A DNA stretch of 64,000 nt. Source: Haloactinospora alba (lineage in GTDB: Bacteria > Actinomycetota > Actinomycetes > Streptosporangiales > Streptosporangiaceae). Under the pieces are notes generated by a model that saw nothing but the letters and a program-made list of their open reading frames with translations, was not told where the DNA came from and searched no databases. The DNA lies in contig NZ_VFQC01000002.1 of the NCBI RefSeq assembly GCF_006717075.1, positions 1 through 64,000 of the forward strand, written 5' to 3'. Below are positions 8,233-17,027 of this stretch, piece by piece. A program made the translations under genes and the position numbers. The number at the start of each line of letters is the position of its first letter. Position 1 is the first letter of the stretch.

Positions 8233-9053
8233 CTCCGTACCAATCGCCGGCGGCCCGGCTGCGCATGCTGCGGCTGCACCGCCACGGAGACGACCGGCTC
8301 TTCGTGGTTCCGCTCGACCACTCCGTCGCCGACGGCCCGATCACCGCCGGGAACCGCCTGGACCCGCTGGTCAGCACCCTGGCGGACAACGGCGCCGACG
8401 CCGTCGTCCTGCACAAGGGGCGGGTTCCCTATGTCGACCCCCGCCGGTTCACCGGGATCGGTCTCATCGTGCACCTGAGCGCCAGCACCATGCACGCGCC
8501 CGACCCCGACGCGAAGTACCTCGTCGCCAGTGTGCGGACGGCCATCCGGTTGGCGGCCGACGCCGTGAGCGTGCACGTCAACATGGGCTCGGAGGAGGAG
8601 CGCCAGCAGATCGCCGACCTGGGAACGGTGGCCGACGCCTGCTCCGAGTGGAACATCCCGCTCCTGGCGATGATGTACCCCCGGGGGCCGCGGGTCGAGA
8701 ACCCGCGCGACCCCGCTCTCCTCGCCCACGCGGCCTCGCTGGCCACGGACCTCGGCGCGGACATTGTGAAGATCCCCTGGGCGGAGACGCAGCAGGAGAT
8801 GGCCGACGTGGTACGCGGGAGCGCCCTCCCGGTCATCACCGCCGGCGGCTCCCCCGACCCCGACCCCGCCAACGTGCTGGCGCACGTCTCCCGGCTGCTG
8901 GACGCGGGCACCGCCGGCGTGGCGATGGGGCGCAACATCTTCGAGGCCCCCGACCCCGGAGGGATCACCCGCCGGGTGGCGGACGTGGTCCACCCCTCCC
9001 CCGCCGCTCCCGTTCCCGCACCCGACACCCCCGCCCTGAGCCTCAACCGCTGA
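8229..9053 (+). CDS. griI: GriI-type class I aldolase (2-amino-3,7-dideoxy-hept-6-ulosonate synthase family)
   Basis: The 274-residue TIM-barrel enzyme belongs to the DeoC/LacD-like family that includes archaeal MJ0400 and actinomycete GriI. GriI condenses aspartate semialdehyde with dihydroxyacetone phosphate to a C7 amino sugar phosphate. Visible marks are the N-terminal PLDH (28-31), HKGRVPYVD (62-70), and the Schiff-base lysine K181 in DIVKIPW. The C-terminal AGGSPDPD and GVAMGRNIFE form the phosphate-binding loops. Overlap with aspartokinase and linkage to the GriH gene point to the 3,4-AHBA route rather than the archaeal shikimate bypass. Aspartate-semialdehyde dehydrogenase is not in the window and must come from elsewhere. 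Confidence 0.88.
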   Translation: MTPYQSPAARLRMLRLHRHGDDRLFVVPLDHSVADGPITAGNRLDPLVSTLADNGADAVVLHKGRVPYVDPRRFTGIGLIVHLSASTMHAPDPDAKYLVASVRTAIRLAADAVSVHVNMGSEEERQQIADLGTVADACSEWNIPLLAMMYPRGPRVENPRDPALLAHAASLATDLGADIVKIPWAETQQEMADVVRGSALPVITAGGSPDPDPANVLAHVSRLLDAGTAGVAMGRNIFEAPDPGGITRRVADVVHPSPAAPVPAPDTPALSLNR

Positions 9054-9125
9054 GTGCCCGCCCCCGGCGGGCGCCCCGTCCCGGCACGTCCCGGAGACAC
9101 ACCCCTGGAGAGAAGAGGAGAGACA

Positions 9126-10229
9126 GTGAAACTGACCTGGCTGGACCTACGCGAACGCGGAGAGGCCACCTCGGCCATCCTGGAGGAGGCGATCCACCAG
9201 CGCGTCGACAGCGTGGTCGCCTCCGACCCGGCCCTGCTGGCGGACCTGCCCCCGACCGTGACCGGTGTCCTGTTCCCCGACGGACCGGAGCTGCCCGGCG
9301 ACTTCGGCGCGGCGCGGGTCGTCATCGTCGACCCCGCACTGCACGGGGACACCACCGTGCTGAGCAAGGAGCACCCCGAGGTGGAGTTCGGGCGGTTCGT
9401 GGACGTCTCCGACGCCCAGACCCTGGAGGAGGCCTGCGAGGCCGCCCGGACGGAGCGGTGGAGCGTGCTGCGGTTCCGCGACCCCACCAAGATCCCCCTG
9501 GAGATCGTGATCGCGGCCGCCGCCGAGGCGGACGGCGGGATCATCACCGAGGTCGCCGACGTCGAGGAGGCCGAGATCGTCTTCGGGGTCCTGGAACACG
9601 GCTCCGACGGGGTGCTGCTGGCACCGCGCGCGGTCGGCGACGCGACGGCGCTGCGGGCCGCCTCTGCCCAGGCCCCCGGGAAGCTCGAACTGGTCGAGCT
9701 GGAGGTGCGCTCGACCGAGCACATCGGCATGGGTGAGCGCGCCTGCGTGGACACCTGCTCCCACTTCCGCGAGGACGAGGGAATCCTGGTGGGGTCGCAC
9801 TCCAAGGGCATGATCCTGTGCGTGAGCGAGACCCACCCGCTGCCGTACATGCCGACGCGGCCCTTCCGGGTGAACGCGGGGGCGATCCACTCCTACACCC
9901 TGGCCGAGGGGAGGCGCACCCGGTACCTGAGCGAGCTCCGGACGAACAGCACGGTGCTCGCCGTGGACGTGGAGGGACGCAGCAGGCACGTGCCCGTGGG
10001 CCGGGTGAAGATCGAGTCGCGTCCGCTGATCTCGATCGACGCCGCCGCCTCCGACGGGCGCAGCGTCAACCTGATCCTGCAGGACGACTGGCACGTGCGG
10101 GTGCTCGGTCCCGGCGGCGCCGTGCTGAACAGTACGGAACTGCGCCCCGGCGACCGGGTTCTGGGTTACCTCCCCGCGGAGGACCGCCACGTCGGCTACC
10201 CGATCCACGAGTTCTGCCTGGAGAAGTGA
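9126..10229 (+). CDS. griH: GriH-type 3-dehydroquinate synthase II homologue (3,4-AHBA-forming cyclase)
   Basis: The protein of 367 residues starts at GTG 9126 after GAGGAGAGACA. It matches the 3-dehydroquinate synthase II family: EHIGMGERACVDTCSHF, GILVGSHSKGMILCVSE, RPFRVNAGAIHSYTL and RTRYLSEL. In grixazone-type pathways GriH converts the aldol product of GriI into 3-amino-4-hydroxybenzoic acid, while in archaea the homologue makes dehydroquinate. It is the last gene of the operon, 72 bases after the aldolase. A near-perfect 16-bp-stem hairpin ends transcription and also serves the convergent methyltransferase gene. Confidence 0.88.
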   Translation: MKLTWLDLRERGEATSAILEEAIHQRVDSVVASDPALLADLPPTVTGVLFPDGPELPGDFGAARVVIVDPALHGDTTVLSKEHPEVEFGRFVDVSDAQTLEEACEAARTERWSVLRFRDPTKIPLEIVIAAAAEADGGIITEVADVEEAEIVFGVLEHGSDGVLLAPRAVGDATALRAASAQAPGKLELVELEVRSTEHIGMGERACVDTCSHFREDEGILVGSHSKGMILCVSETHPLPYMPTRPFRVNAGAIHSYTLAEGRRTRYLSELRTNSTVLAVDVEGRSRHVPVGRVKIESRPLISIDAAASDGRSVNLILQDDWHVRVLGPGGAVLNSTELRPGDRVLGYLPAEDRHVGYPIHEFCLEK

Positions 10230-10238
10230 GCGCGACGG

Positions 10239-10276
10239 CGGGGCGGGCCCGGGGTTCCCTCCCCGGACCCGCCCCG
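10239..10276. terminator. Bidirectional terminator between griH and a methyltransferase gene
   Basis: The arms 10239-10254 and 10261-10276 pair over 16 bases with one mismatch and a loop of six (TTCCCT). It lies between convergent genes. Confidence 0.75.
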
Positions 10277-10302
10277 TTCTGTCTGCCGGTCGGGTGCTGC
10301 GG

Positions 10303-11400
10303 CTACTCGGGCCGGGCGATGAGCACACTCGTCGGGGAGGGGGTGTCGCGGATCTCGTCGAGGCGCAGCCCCGCCGTGCGGAACAGGGGGTCGAGTTCCC
10401 GCTCGGTCCGGATCCGGCCGTGCAGCAGGGCCAGCATCACGATGTCCTCGAACTTGCCGAAGTGCGGGGAGTCCCCGGCCGGCGGCACCTCGTCGATGAC
10501 GACCAGCGCCCCGTCCGGGGCCATGGCGCGCCGGACGTTGGACAGCATCCGCGTGGCGTCCTCGTCGTTCCAGTCGTGCAGCGTCCAGGAGATGACGTAC
10601 AGGTCGCCCCCCTCGGGAACCGCCTCGAGGAAGTCCCCGCCGGCGCAACGCACCCGGTCCGCCACCCCGGCGCGGCGCACCACCTCCTCGGCCTCGGGAA
10701 CGACCCGGGGCAGGTCGAGGACCACCGCGGTCAGGTCCGGGTGGCGCTGGGCGATCTCGGCGGCGAGGTGGCCCTGCCCACCGCCGACGTCCACCAGGTG
10801 GCGCACCCCCGTGAAGTCGTAGGTGTCCAGCACCTCGGAGTTGACGCGCCGCGACATCGTGCCCATGGCCCGGTTGAACAGCGTCCCGAGCTCGGGGCGC
10901 TCGGCGAAGTACTCCCACCACGCCGCGCCGTTCGCGTGCTCGAACGACGGCTCTCCGGTCCGCACGCTGTGGGTCACCGCGGCGAAGGCCCGTTGACGCT
11001 CGGGCAGGCCCACGTAGCGCGCGACGTCGCGCATCGAACCGTTGACGTCGCTGCACAGCGTCTCCGACAGCGGTGTCTGGCCGAAGACCCCCGGTTCCAC
11101 CTCGGTGAAGACGCCGGTACTGGCCAGGGCCCGCATGGCCCGGTAGAGCGAGTCCCGGTGCGTCCCCGTGGCCGAGGCGAGCTCCCCGACGGGCCGGGGG
11201 CCGCCGGTGAGCTCGTCGGGCAGCCCCAGTTCGGCCGCGGTGATCAGCAGCTGGCTCACGATGGAGCTGTACAGCATCTGGTACATCCGGACGTCCGGCG
11301 GTGTCTCCGCCGTGCTGAGCGCCCCGCCGGGCATGTCCGGGGTGCCTGCGGCGCTTCCCGCGCCGTTCGTGGCGGGCTGGTGGGCGGTGTCGGTCACCAT
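10303..11400 (-). CDS. O-methyltransferase, plant-type family 2
   Basis: This 365-residue protein has an N-terminal winged-helix dimerisation domain (about 40-130) and a C-terminal SAM-binding domain. The SAM motif is LVDVGGGQGHLAAEIAQRHP, and the catalytic His lies in SWTLHDWNDEDA. The family methylates aromatic hydroxyls in actinomycete pathways. A hydroxyl of the 3,4-AHBA-derived core is the plausible target, but the substrate is not proven. The GAGGAG ribosome site is three bases from the ATG at 11400 and six from the GTG at 11397, so the GTG may be the true start. A 166-bp repeat separates it from the upstream ANL gene. Confidence 0.87.
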   Translation of the reverse strand: MVTDTAHQPATNGAGSAAGTPDMPGGALSTAETPPDVRMYQMLYSSIVSQLLITAAELGLPDELTGGPRPVGELASATGTHRDSLYRAMRALASTGVFTEVEPGVFGQTPLSETLCSDVNGSMRDVARYVGLPERQRAFAAVTHSVRTGEPSFEHANGAAWWEYFAERPELGTLFNRAMGTMSRRVNSEVLDTYDFTGVRHLVDVGGGQGHLAAEIAQRHPDLTAVVLDLPRVVPEAEEVVRRAGVADRVRCAGGDFLEAVPEGGDLYVISWTLHDWNDEDATRMLSNVRRAMAPDGALVVIDEVPPAGDSPHFGKFEDIVMLALLHGRIRTERELDPLFRTAGLRLDEIRDTPSPTSVLIARPE

Positions 11401-11465
11401 GCTCTCCTCGTGTCTCGTTGTTTCGGGTCGCCCGTCTGCGCGGGCAGCGCGTGGAGTACGGCGCT

Positions 11466-11631
11466 TAGGTCCTGTTTTTGGGCGCTGTTCGTCGCGGGCG
11501 GCGTCTCCGGTACCGCCCCGGCACGGCCGGTCAGGGAGGCGGAGCGGACCCTCCGCCAACCGGCGGGAACACCGCCGGGCGGTGTCCCGGGGCGACGCGC
11601 GGCAGGACAAGCGTCCGAAAAACAGGCCCTA
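11466..11631. repeat. MITE-like 166-bp repeat, copy A
   Basis: The element is bounded by TAGGTCCTGTTTTTGGGCGC at the left and the inverted CGTCCGAAAAACAGGCCCTA at the right, with TA at each end. The right end supplies the TAG stop of the minus-strand ANL gene (11629-11631). An internal short hairpin (CGGAG, six bases, CTCCG type) is conserved in every copy. See copies at 22907, 32704, 39023 and 40591. Confidence 0.8.
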
Positions 11632-13350
11632 GACGGCGGCTGTCTCCGAGGACACGCGTCCGCCGGCGGTGAGCGCCGTCGCGAACCGCTCCCGCAGCCG
11701 GCGTTTGAGCACCTTGCCGGTGGGGCCGGTCGGGAAGTCCTCCGGGCTGCTGGCGACGGTCACACCACGCAGCCGTGCCATCCCCTGGCGGGACAGCGCC
11801 CGGTTGCACGCCGCCAGGAGGTCGCGTGGGGCGTCCACGGGGTCGGCGAGCCGCACAACCGCGAACGGGACGGAGGCCTCCGACTCGGGGTCGTCCACCG
11901 CGAACACCGCGCAGTCGGCGATCCCGGCGCACCCCAGCACCACCTCCTCCATCGGGAGGCTGTAGACCGGGCCGCCGGTGGTGTGGATGACGTCGGGAAC
12001 CCGGTCCACGTGGTACAGCCGCCCCTCGTCGGACCGGTACACGATGTCGCCGGTCAGCCAGTAGCCGGAGAACGACGACTGGACGGTACGCGCGGAGTCG
12101 TTCCAGTAGCCGGGGGTGACGGTGGGGGTACGCACACCGAGGCGGCCGACGTACCCGTCCGGTAGGGTGCGCCCCTCCTCGTCGAGTACGGCCACCTCGT
12201 CGACGACGTCGATGGGGACTCCGACGCAGCGGCCGTAGTCGCCGGTCTCCGGAGCGCTGACCTTGCGGAACAGGGCCATTCCCATCTCGGAGGAGCCGAG
12301 CCCGTCCACGAACCGGGAGCCGGGCAGTTCTCCCCCCTCGCCGTCCGGGCGGCGCCCGTGCCGGACCAGCTCCCGGATGTGCGCCTCGTGGGCGGAGTCG
12401 CCGGTGTTGATCCACGTGTGCACCGCGTCCGCGCCCGCGCCGTCCAGGTCGAGCCCGGCCAGTTCCACGTAGGTCTGGGGGAAGGCGACGACCAGGGTGG
12501 GGTGGAACACGCGCATGGCCTCCCGTACCGCCTCCCCGCCGGTGTCGGCCATCACCCGGGTGGGCAGCCCCAGCAGGGTGGCGGTCATCAGGTAGCTGAT
12601 GCCGGCGGAGTGCGCCTGGGGAAGAGCGGTGAGCAGGCGGTCGCCGTCGGCGGCCTGCGGGAACTCGAGCAGGCGTTCACGCTTGCCGAGGAAGAACTGC
12701 CGGTGCCCGAACATCGCGGCTTTGGGAGCTCCGGTGGTGCCGGAGGTGTGGCAGAGCATCACGGGGTCCTGGTCCGCGTGCGGGTAGGGGAAGAGCGCGG
12801 GCAGCCGGTGTTCGGGGGAGGGAGAGTGCGGCAGCCGGTCCGCCTCGGCCCGGAAACGCGTCGCGCGGGGGAGCGCTCCGCTCTCCTGCAGCGCGGCCAG
12901 GTGGCGGGCAGAGGCGACGGTTCCGACGACGCCGATCCGCGCCATGTAGTCAGCCGCCACACCGGCGGCCATGTTGCCGTTGACCAGGGCCGGTACCGCG
13001 CCCAGCGAGCTGAGGGCGAGGTAGTGCAGGAAGTACCCGATCCCCTCGTCAAGGTAAACCCCCACGGGGTCGCCCTTGCGCACCCCGTTCTCGTGGTACC
13101 AGGCGGCGTAGGCGTCCCGTATCCCGGCGATCCGGTTCAGGCTGAACGGTTCGGGGGCATCGGCGGTGTCACCGCCCGGGGGCGCTGCCCACAGGAAGGG
13201 GGTGTCGGGTGCGGGGTGGAGTTCGAGGACCCGGTCGAGGAACGTGCCCATCCCCAGGCTCTCGTCGTCGAACAGCCGCCTGCGGACCTCCAGCGGGGTT
13301 CCCGCTGACGGCGGGGACGCGTGTACGTGTTGGTGCTGATCGGTGCTCAT
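11629..13350 (-). CDS. ANL superfamily adenylating enzyme (acyl/aryl-CoA ligase-like)
   Basis: At 573 residues this has all ANL core motifs: the P-loop CHTSGTTGAPKAAMFG, A5-like DGLGSSEMG, YWLTGDIVY, YHVDRVPDVIHTTGG, and the C-terminal lysine motif PTGPTGKVLKRRL. ANL enzymes form an acyl-AMP and pass the acyl group to CoA or another nucleophile. Here the likely substrate is 3,4-AHBA or a derivative. A second possibility comes from cremeomycin biosynthesis, where a CoA-ligase homologue (CreL) performs ATP-dependent diazotisation of an aminobenzoate. Sequence alone cannot separate the two. No carrier protein is encoded nearby. The start at 13350 has GGAGGAGGGCTCC in front. The stop codon lies within a repeat end. 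Confidence 0.85.
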   Translation of the reverse strand: MSTDQHQHVHASPPSAGTPLEVRRRLFDDESLGMGTFLDRVLELHPAPDTPFLWAAPPGGDTADAPEPFSLNRIAGIRDAYAAWYHENGVRKGDPVGVYLDEGIGYFLHYLALSSLGAVPALVNGNMAAGVAADYMARIGVVGTVASARHLAALQESGALPRATRFRAEADRLPHSPSPEHRLPALFPYPHADQDPVMLCHTSGTTGAPKAAMFGHRQFFLGKRERLLEFPQAADGDRLLTALPQAHSAGISYLMTATLLGLPTRVMADTGGEAVREAMRVFHPTLVVAFPQTYVELAGLDLDGAGADAVHTWINTGDSAHEAHIRELVRHGRRPDGEGGELPGSRFVDGLGSSEMGMALFRKVSAPETGDYGRCVGVPIDVVDEVAVLDEEGRTLPDGYVGRLGVRTPTVTPGYWNDSARTVQSSFSGYWLTGDIVYRSDEGRLYHVDRVPDVIHTTGGPVYSLPMEEVVLGCAGIADCAVFAVDDPESEASVPFAVVRLADPVDAPRDLLAACNRALSRQGMARLRGVTVASSPEDFPTGPTGKVLKRRLRERFATALTAGGRVSSETAAV

Positions 13351-13488
13351 GGAGCCCTCCTCCGCGAGATTCGGCGATGCCGCGGTACCGCCGCCGGCGC
13401 GGGACCCGGGGGTGGTGCCCGACGGGCGCGCCGGCGGCGGTCTCGGTCACGCACCACCGAGAATGGCGGGGGCGGCCGCGGTGGATCA

Positions 13489-16335
13489 TCACGTGTTCGC
13501 GCTATCGGAGCCCCGGGAGGAGTCGCCGTCCGGAAGCCCGGACACGGGATGACCGCCGTTGGAGAGCACCCAGCGGGTCAGTTCGACCCTGCTGTTCATC
13601 CCGAGCTTGGTGAAGCTGTGCCGCAGGTGGCTGTCCACGGTGTGGGGAGAGAGGTTGAGCTTGTTCGCGACGTCCCGGTTGGTGAGCCCCTCGGCCACCA
13701 GCCGCGCCACACGCAGCTCCGAATCAGTCAGACCGGTGGCGTCGGCGCGTTCCCACTCGGGTTCGGCCGCGCTCTCCGGCTGCGGCACCACCAGCCGCCC
13801 GAGCCGTTCCTCCACCCGGCGCACCCCGCGCCCGGCGTCGCACGACCGGTAACTGGCCAGCGCCGAGCGCAGGTGCTCGGCCGCCGCGGCGCCGTGCCCC
13901 TCCCGCTCCTCGGCCAGGGCCAGGTCCTCCACGGCCACGGCCGTGGCCAGTACCCGCGGACCGCTCCGGTACACCTCCGCGGCGGAGCGGAGCCGCTCCG
14001 TGTCGGTGTACAGCACTCCCTCGGCGTGCAGCGCCGCGGCCACGACCGTCGGCACCTCCGGGTTGCGTTCCCGCAGCTCCCGGGCCGAGCCGGTGACCGC
14101 CTCCGCGAGCCGCTCCTCCCCGGCGGCCAGTGCCATGCCCGCGATGTGCGGCGCGGCCTGCGGGGTCCGGGCCAGCAGGCGGACGCGTGCGTGCCCCGAG
14201 CTCAGGTGCCGGGCCAGCACGGCGGCCCCGTGGTCCGGGTACCCCTCCGCCTCCGCGACCATCGCGGCCGTCCAGGCGAGCTCGGCGCTCGGACGCTGGC
14301 CGGCCTCCACCGCCGTGGACCACGCCTCCTCGGTGTAGGAGCGGCTCGCCGCGACCTCGTCCCGGTGCAGAGCCACCCGCGCCAGGAGTGTCAGCAGCCG
14401 GACCGTCTGCGGTGTGGTGCTCAGCCGTTCCGCGATCCGCGCGCCCATCTCGGCCTCGATCCGGGCCTCCGCGAGCCGTCCCGCGGCCACCCGCAGCTCG
14501 GCCAGGTGGGAGTACCACACCGGCTGCGACCACGCGGTGTCGAACTGTTCGAGGTCGGCCTGGTCGGTGACCAGTGCCTCCTCGGCGTCCTCCAGCCGGT
14601 CGGTGGCGGCCAGCGCCGCGGCCAGCCAGAGCCGGGGGTGCCGGTGGCGGTCCTGGTCGCCCGCCTCGTCGGCGGAGCGCGCCGCCACCGACCCGAACAG
14701 CACGGCGGAGCCCAGCTCGCCCCGCTCCAGGGCCTCCCGGCTCCGCGCCGCGTACCCGCCGACCAGGGACCGGGTGTCCCCGGTACGACGCGCGGAGTCG
14801 ACGGCCTGGCCTGCGGCGACCGCGGCCTCGCCGAGGCCGTCGGGACCGCTCGACTCGTCCAACAGGCCGTGTGCCCGGATCCCCTGCAGCTGCCCCCGTG
14901 TCGTCTCGGAGATGCCCGGGCTGGCGAGCGCCCTGCCCGTGGTCGCGATCATCTCCCGGACGCGGCCGTTCAGGTAGGAGACGTCGGCCAGGGCGAGCAG
15001 GATCTCTCCCCCCTCCTCCGGCGATGCGCCGTCCCGCATGGCCTCCTCTGCGAGCTGCTGGGCCTCCTCCCACCGGCCCGCCGTCGCCAGCAGCCGGATC
15101 GCGTCGGAGACGACCAGGGGCCGGTGCCCGTCCCCGGCGCCCATCCTCCGCAGCATGTACAGGATCAGGTCGGCGGCGGCTCCCGGGGTGGTCGGCCTGT
15201 TCCGTTCCCCTTCCCGGAACAGGGCCACCGCCGTCTCCCCGGTGGCGGCCTTCGCCCCCGGGGACCGGGTCTCACCCGGTTCCGCACCGCGCTGCTGGGA
15301 CAGTGCCTCCGCGGCCTCCTGCAGGGTCGTCCGGACGCCGCGCGCCAACGAGTTGTGCAGGGCCGTCCTGATCAGGTCGTGCCGGAAGGAGAACTCCCGC
15401 CCCTTCTCCACCAGGGCACCCGCCTCCACCGCCTCGTTGAGGGCGGGCAGGATGTCGATGGGCGGTTGGCCGACCAGACCGGCGGCCTCGGCCACGGTGA
15501 AGGGGCGGTCCAGCACGGAGCCGGCCTGGAGCAGCCACCGGGTGTTCTCCGACAGGCCGGACAGCAGCTGTTCGGCCTCCGGAAGCAGCTCCGGGGAGAG
15601 TTCCGCGTCCCCGAGGACCGCCACACCGTTGTCGATCCCCACGAGGCCGTTGTCGCGCAGCGACCGCACCAGTTCCTTCACCAGGAACGGGTTCCCGCCG
15701 CTGCGTGCGGTGAGTTCCCGCAGCCTGCGGTCGGGTTCCGAGCCGACCAGTGTGGTGAGCAGCCCGACCGTCTCGGTGTCGGACAGCGGGTCGAGGGAGA
15801 CGAGTCGGGCCTCCTCGCGGACCAGCCAGTCGAGGGTCCGTTGCGCGTATCCCGGTGACTTGCCGGGGCGTCGGGCGAAAACCCACAGAACGGGCGCCGG
15901 CCTCAGCTCCGAGACGAGAACGCGCATGGCGAGTGCGGTGATCTTGTCCGCCCACTGCGCGTCGTCGAGCAGAATGACCACGGGGTTGTCACGGGCGAGC
16001 GTGGAGATCCGCTCCCTGAGACTCTCGACGACGCGCAGCCCGTCCTCCTCCGCGCCCCTCCGTCCGAACCGGTGCGCGGCGCACGGGAACCCGCGCAGGG
16101 TGGCCATCGGCATGAGGTGGTCGAGCTCAGTGGCGGCCGCGGAGAGCACGGGGACGTCCTGCCGCACGGCGTGCTCCCGCACCTCCCCGAGCAGCCAGGT
16201 CTTGCCGAGACCGGTGTCGCCCTCGACGACGACGCATCCCCCCGTCCCGTCCCGCAGCGCGTCAACCTCCCGGAACAGGTCGTCCAGAATCTCCCTTCTC
16301 CCGTTCAGCGTCCTCCGAGGCGCGTGCTCCATCAT
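13489..16335 (-). CDS. LAL-type (large ATP-binding LuxR) transcriptional regulator 1
   Basis: The 948-residue regulator carries Walker A GDTGLGKT at 39-46, Walker B with LLDDAQWAD at 122-130, a long TPR-like middle region, and a C-terminal LuxR helix-turn-helix (about 869-925, LTDSELRVARLVAEGLTN and LSPHTVDSHLRHSF). LAL proteins usually activate the gene cluster they sit in. It is colinear with the regulator at 33365-36175: Walker A and B fall at the same residue numbers, so the two are paralogues. ATG codons at 16335 and 16332 are adjacent, after GGGGGACACGC. The upstream AT-rich region holds a perfect 22-bp palindrome. Confidence 0.92.
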   Translation of the reverse strand: MMEHAPRRTLNGRREILDDLFREVDALRDGTGGCVVVEGDTGLGKTWLLGEVREHAVRQDVPVLSAAATELDHLMPMATLRGFPCAAHRFGRRGAEEDGLRVVESLRERISTLARDNPVVILLDDAQWADKITALAMRVLVSELRPAPVLWVFARRPGKSPGYAQRTLDWLVREEARLVSLDPLSDTETVGLLTTLVGSEPDRRLRELTARSGGNPFLVKELVRSLRDNGLVGIDNGVAVLGDAELSPELLPEAEQLLSGLSENTRWLLQAGSVLDRPFTVAEAAGLVGQPPIDILPALNEAVEAGALVEKGREFSFRHDLIRTALHNSLARGVRTTLQEAAEALSQQRGAEPGETRSPGAKAATGETAVALFREGERNRPTTPGAAADLILYMLRRMGAGDGHRPLVVSDAIRLLATAGRWEEAQQLAEEAMRDGASPEEGGEILLALADVSYLNGRVREMIATTGRALASPGISETTRGQLQGIRAHGLLDESSGPDGLGEAAVAAGQAVDSARRTGDTRSLVGGYAARSREALERGELGSAVLFGSVAARSADEAGDQDRHRHPRLWLAAALAATDRLEDAEEALVTDQADLEQFDTAWSQPVWYSHLAELRVAAGRLAEARIEAEMGARIAERLSTTPQTVRLLTLLARVALHRDEVAASRSYTEEAWSTAVEAGQRPSAELAWTAAMVAEAEGYPDHGAAVLARHLSSGHARVRLLARTPQAAPHIAGMALAAGEERLAEAVTGSARELRERNPEVPTVVAAALHAEGVLYTDTERLRSAAEVYRSGPRVLATAVAVEDLALAEEREGHGAAAAEHLRSALASYRSCDAGRGVRRVEERLGRLVVPQPESAAEPEWERADATGLTDSELRVARLVAEGLTNRDVANKLNLSPHTVDSHLRHSFTKLGMNSRVELTRWVLSNGGHPVSGLPDGDSSRGSDSANT

Positions 16336-16563
16336 GCGTGTCCCCCTGATATAGCACTGCGGTCGGCGCGGACGCCCGGACCGGCCCACCCGGGTTTCCC
16401 CGGCTCCGCGGGGTCACGTTCCACGGTGCGGCCGAATTCGAGCAGAGCGCGCCGGAACGGAGGAAAACAGCTTCGACCCTGTCGAACAATTCACGGTTCG
16501 GTGTTCCCCCGTCTCACATCAGAAACGAAAACATCATATATATGATCTTTCTTTGTGATAAGA

Positions 16564-16585
16564 ACCTGTCCGATATCGGACAGGT
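16564..16585. promoter_or_regulatory. Perfect 22-bp palindrome, likely operator
   Basis: The half site is ACCTGTCCGAT and the second half is its exact reverse complement, centred on GATATC. It lies about 230 bases upstream of LAL regulator 1 in AT-rich DNA. The form fits a TetR-like dimer site. No regulator gene is adjacent, so the protein that binds it is unknown. Confidence 0.6.
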
Positions 16586-16631
16586 GATACTTTTCTACAG
16601 CGCGGCGGAACAAAGTATGTTATGCACAAAA

Positions 16632-16661
16632 ATGCCGCTCTGTTCGGGTACAGAGCGGCAT
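16632..16661 (-). terminator. Rho-independent terminator of the SMR pair
   Basis: A 12-bp perfect stem (ATGCCGCTCTGT and its complement) with a six-base loop is followed, on the minus strand, by TTTTTGTGC. This is a classical terminator placed 37 bases after the last SMR stop. Confidence 0.9.
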
Positions 16662-16698
16662 CTCGGTCGGTCGGTGAGCCCCCGCGGGGGAACGGCGG

Positions 16699-17016
16699 TC
16701 AGCCCCCCACGAGGTTGAGTCCCATGACCCCCGCGACGATCAGGCCGAGGCAGGCCAACCGCCCGCGGGACGCGGACTCCCCCAGGGCGACCATGCCGGT
16801 GACGGCGACGCCCACGGTGCCGATACCCACCCACACCGCGTACGCGGTGCCCACCGGAAGACTCTTCAACGCATACGACAGCATCCCGAGACTGACCATG
16901 GCCACCCCCACACCGAGAACCGACCACCCCAACCGGGTAAGCCCGTCCGCCTTCTTCAGCGCGAGTGACCACACGATCTCCAGAAGCCCCGCAACGACAA
17001 GAATGACCCAGGCCAC
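16699..17016 (-). CDS. SMR family multidrug efflux protein, second of a pair
   Basis: This 105-residue protein has four membrane helices and the essential glutamate of the SMR family (E13 in AGLLEIVWS). It ends MGLNLVGG. The start is GTG 17016, 11 bases after the stop of its partner. SMR proteins exchange protons for cationic or aromatic amines, and paired SMR genes often work as heterodimers with opposed topology. The first 68 residues or so are nearly identical to the partner, because a 205-base DNA block is shared (16811-17015). The C-terminal part differs. Export of the cluster product is a plausible role. Confidence 0.88.
   Translation of the reverse strand: MAWVILVVAGLLEIVWSLALKKADGLTRLGWSVLGVGVAMVSLGMLSYALKSLPVGTAYAVWVGIGTVGVAVTGMVALGESASRGRLACLGLIVAGVMGLNLVGG
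16811..17015. repeat. 205-bp direct repeat within SMR gene 2 (partner at 17182-17386)
   Basis: This block matches 17182-17386 at all but one position (a Lys codon here, a Glu codon there). The flanking parts of the two genes are clearly diverged. The sharp limits point to recent gene conversion or a partial duplication. Confidence 0.85.
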
Positions 17017-17027
17017 AGGAACCGTCC

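Larger units (their letters stand above)
16336..16698. promoter_or_regulatory. AT-rich control region of LAL regulator 1
   Basis: This 363-base gap is far richer in A/T than its surroundings, especially 16500-16640. It contains the regulator's likely promoter, a 22-bp palindrome and the SMR-operon terminator, listed separately. No gene is seen. Confidence 0.6.

Noticed and set aside
8229-10229. Archaeal-type shikimate bypass (dehydroquinate formation)
   Set aside because: The families are the same, but linkage to a dedicated aspartokinase and tailoring enzymes in an actinomycete favours 3,4-AHBA synthesis.
13321-15858. 845-codon plus-strand frame opposite LAL regulator 1
   Set aside because: Antisense shadow of a regulator with intact Walker and HTH motifs; no motif of its own.
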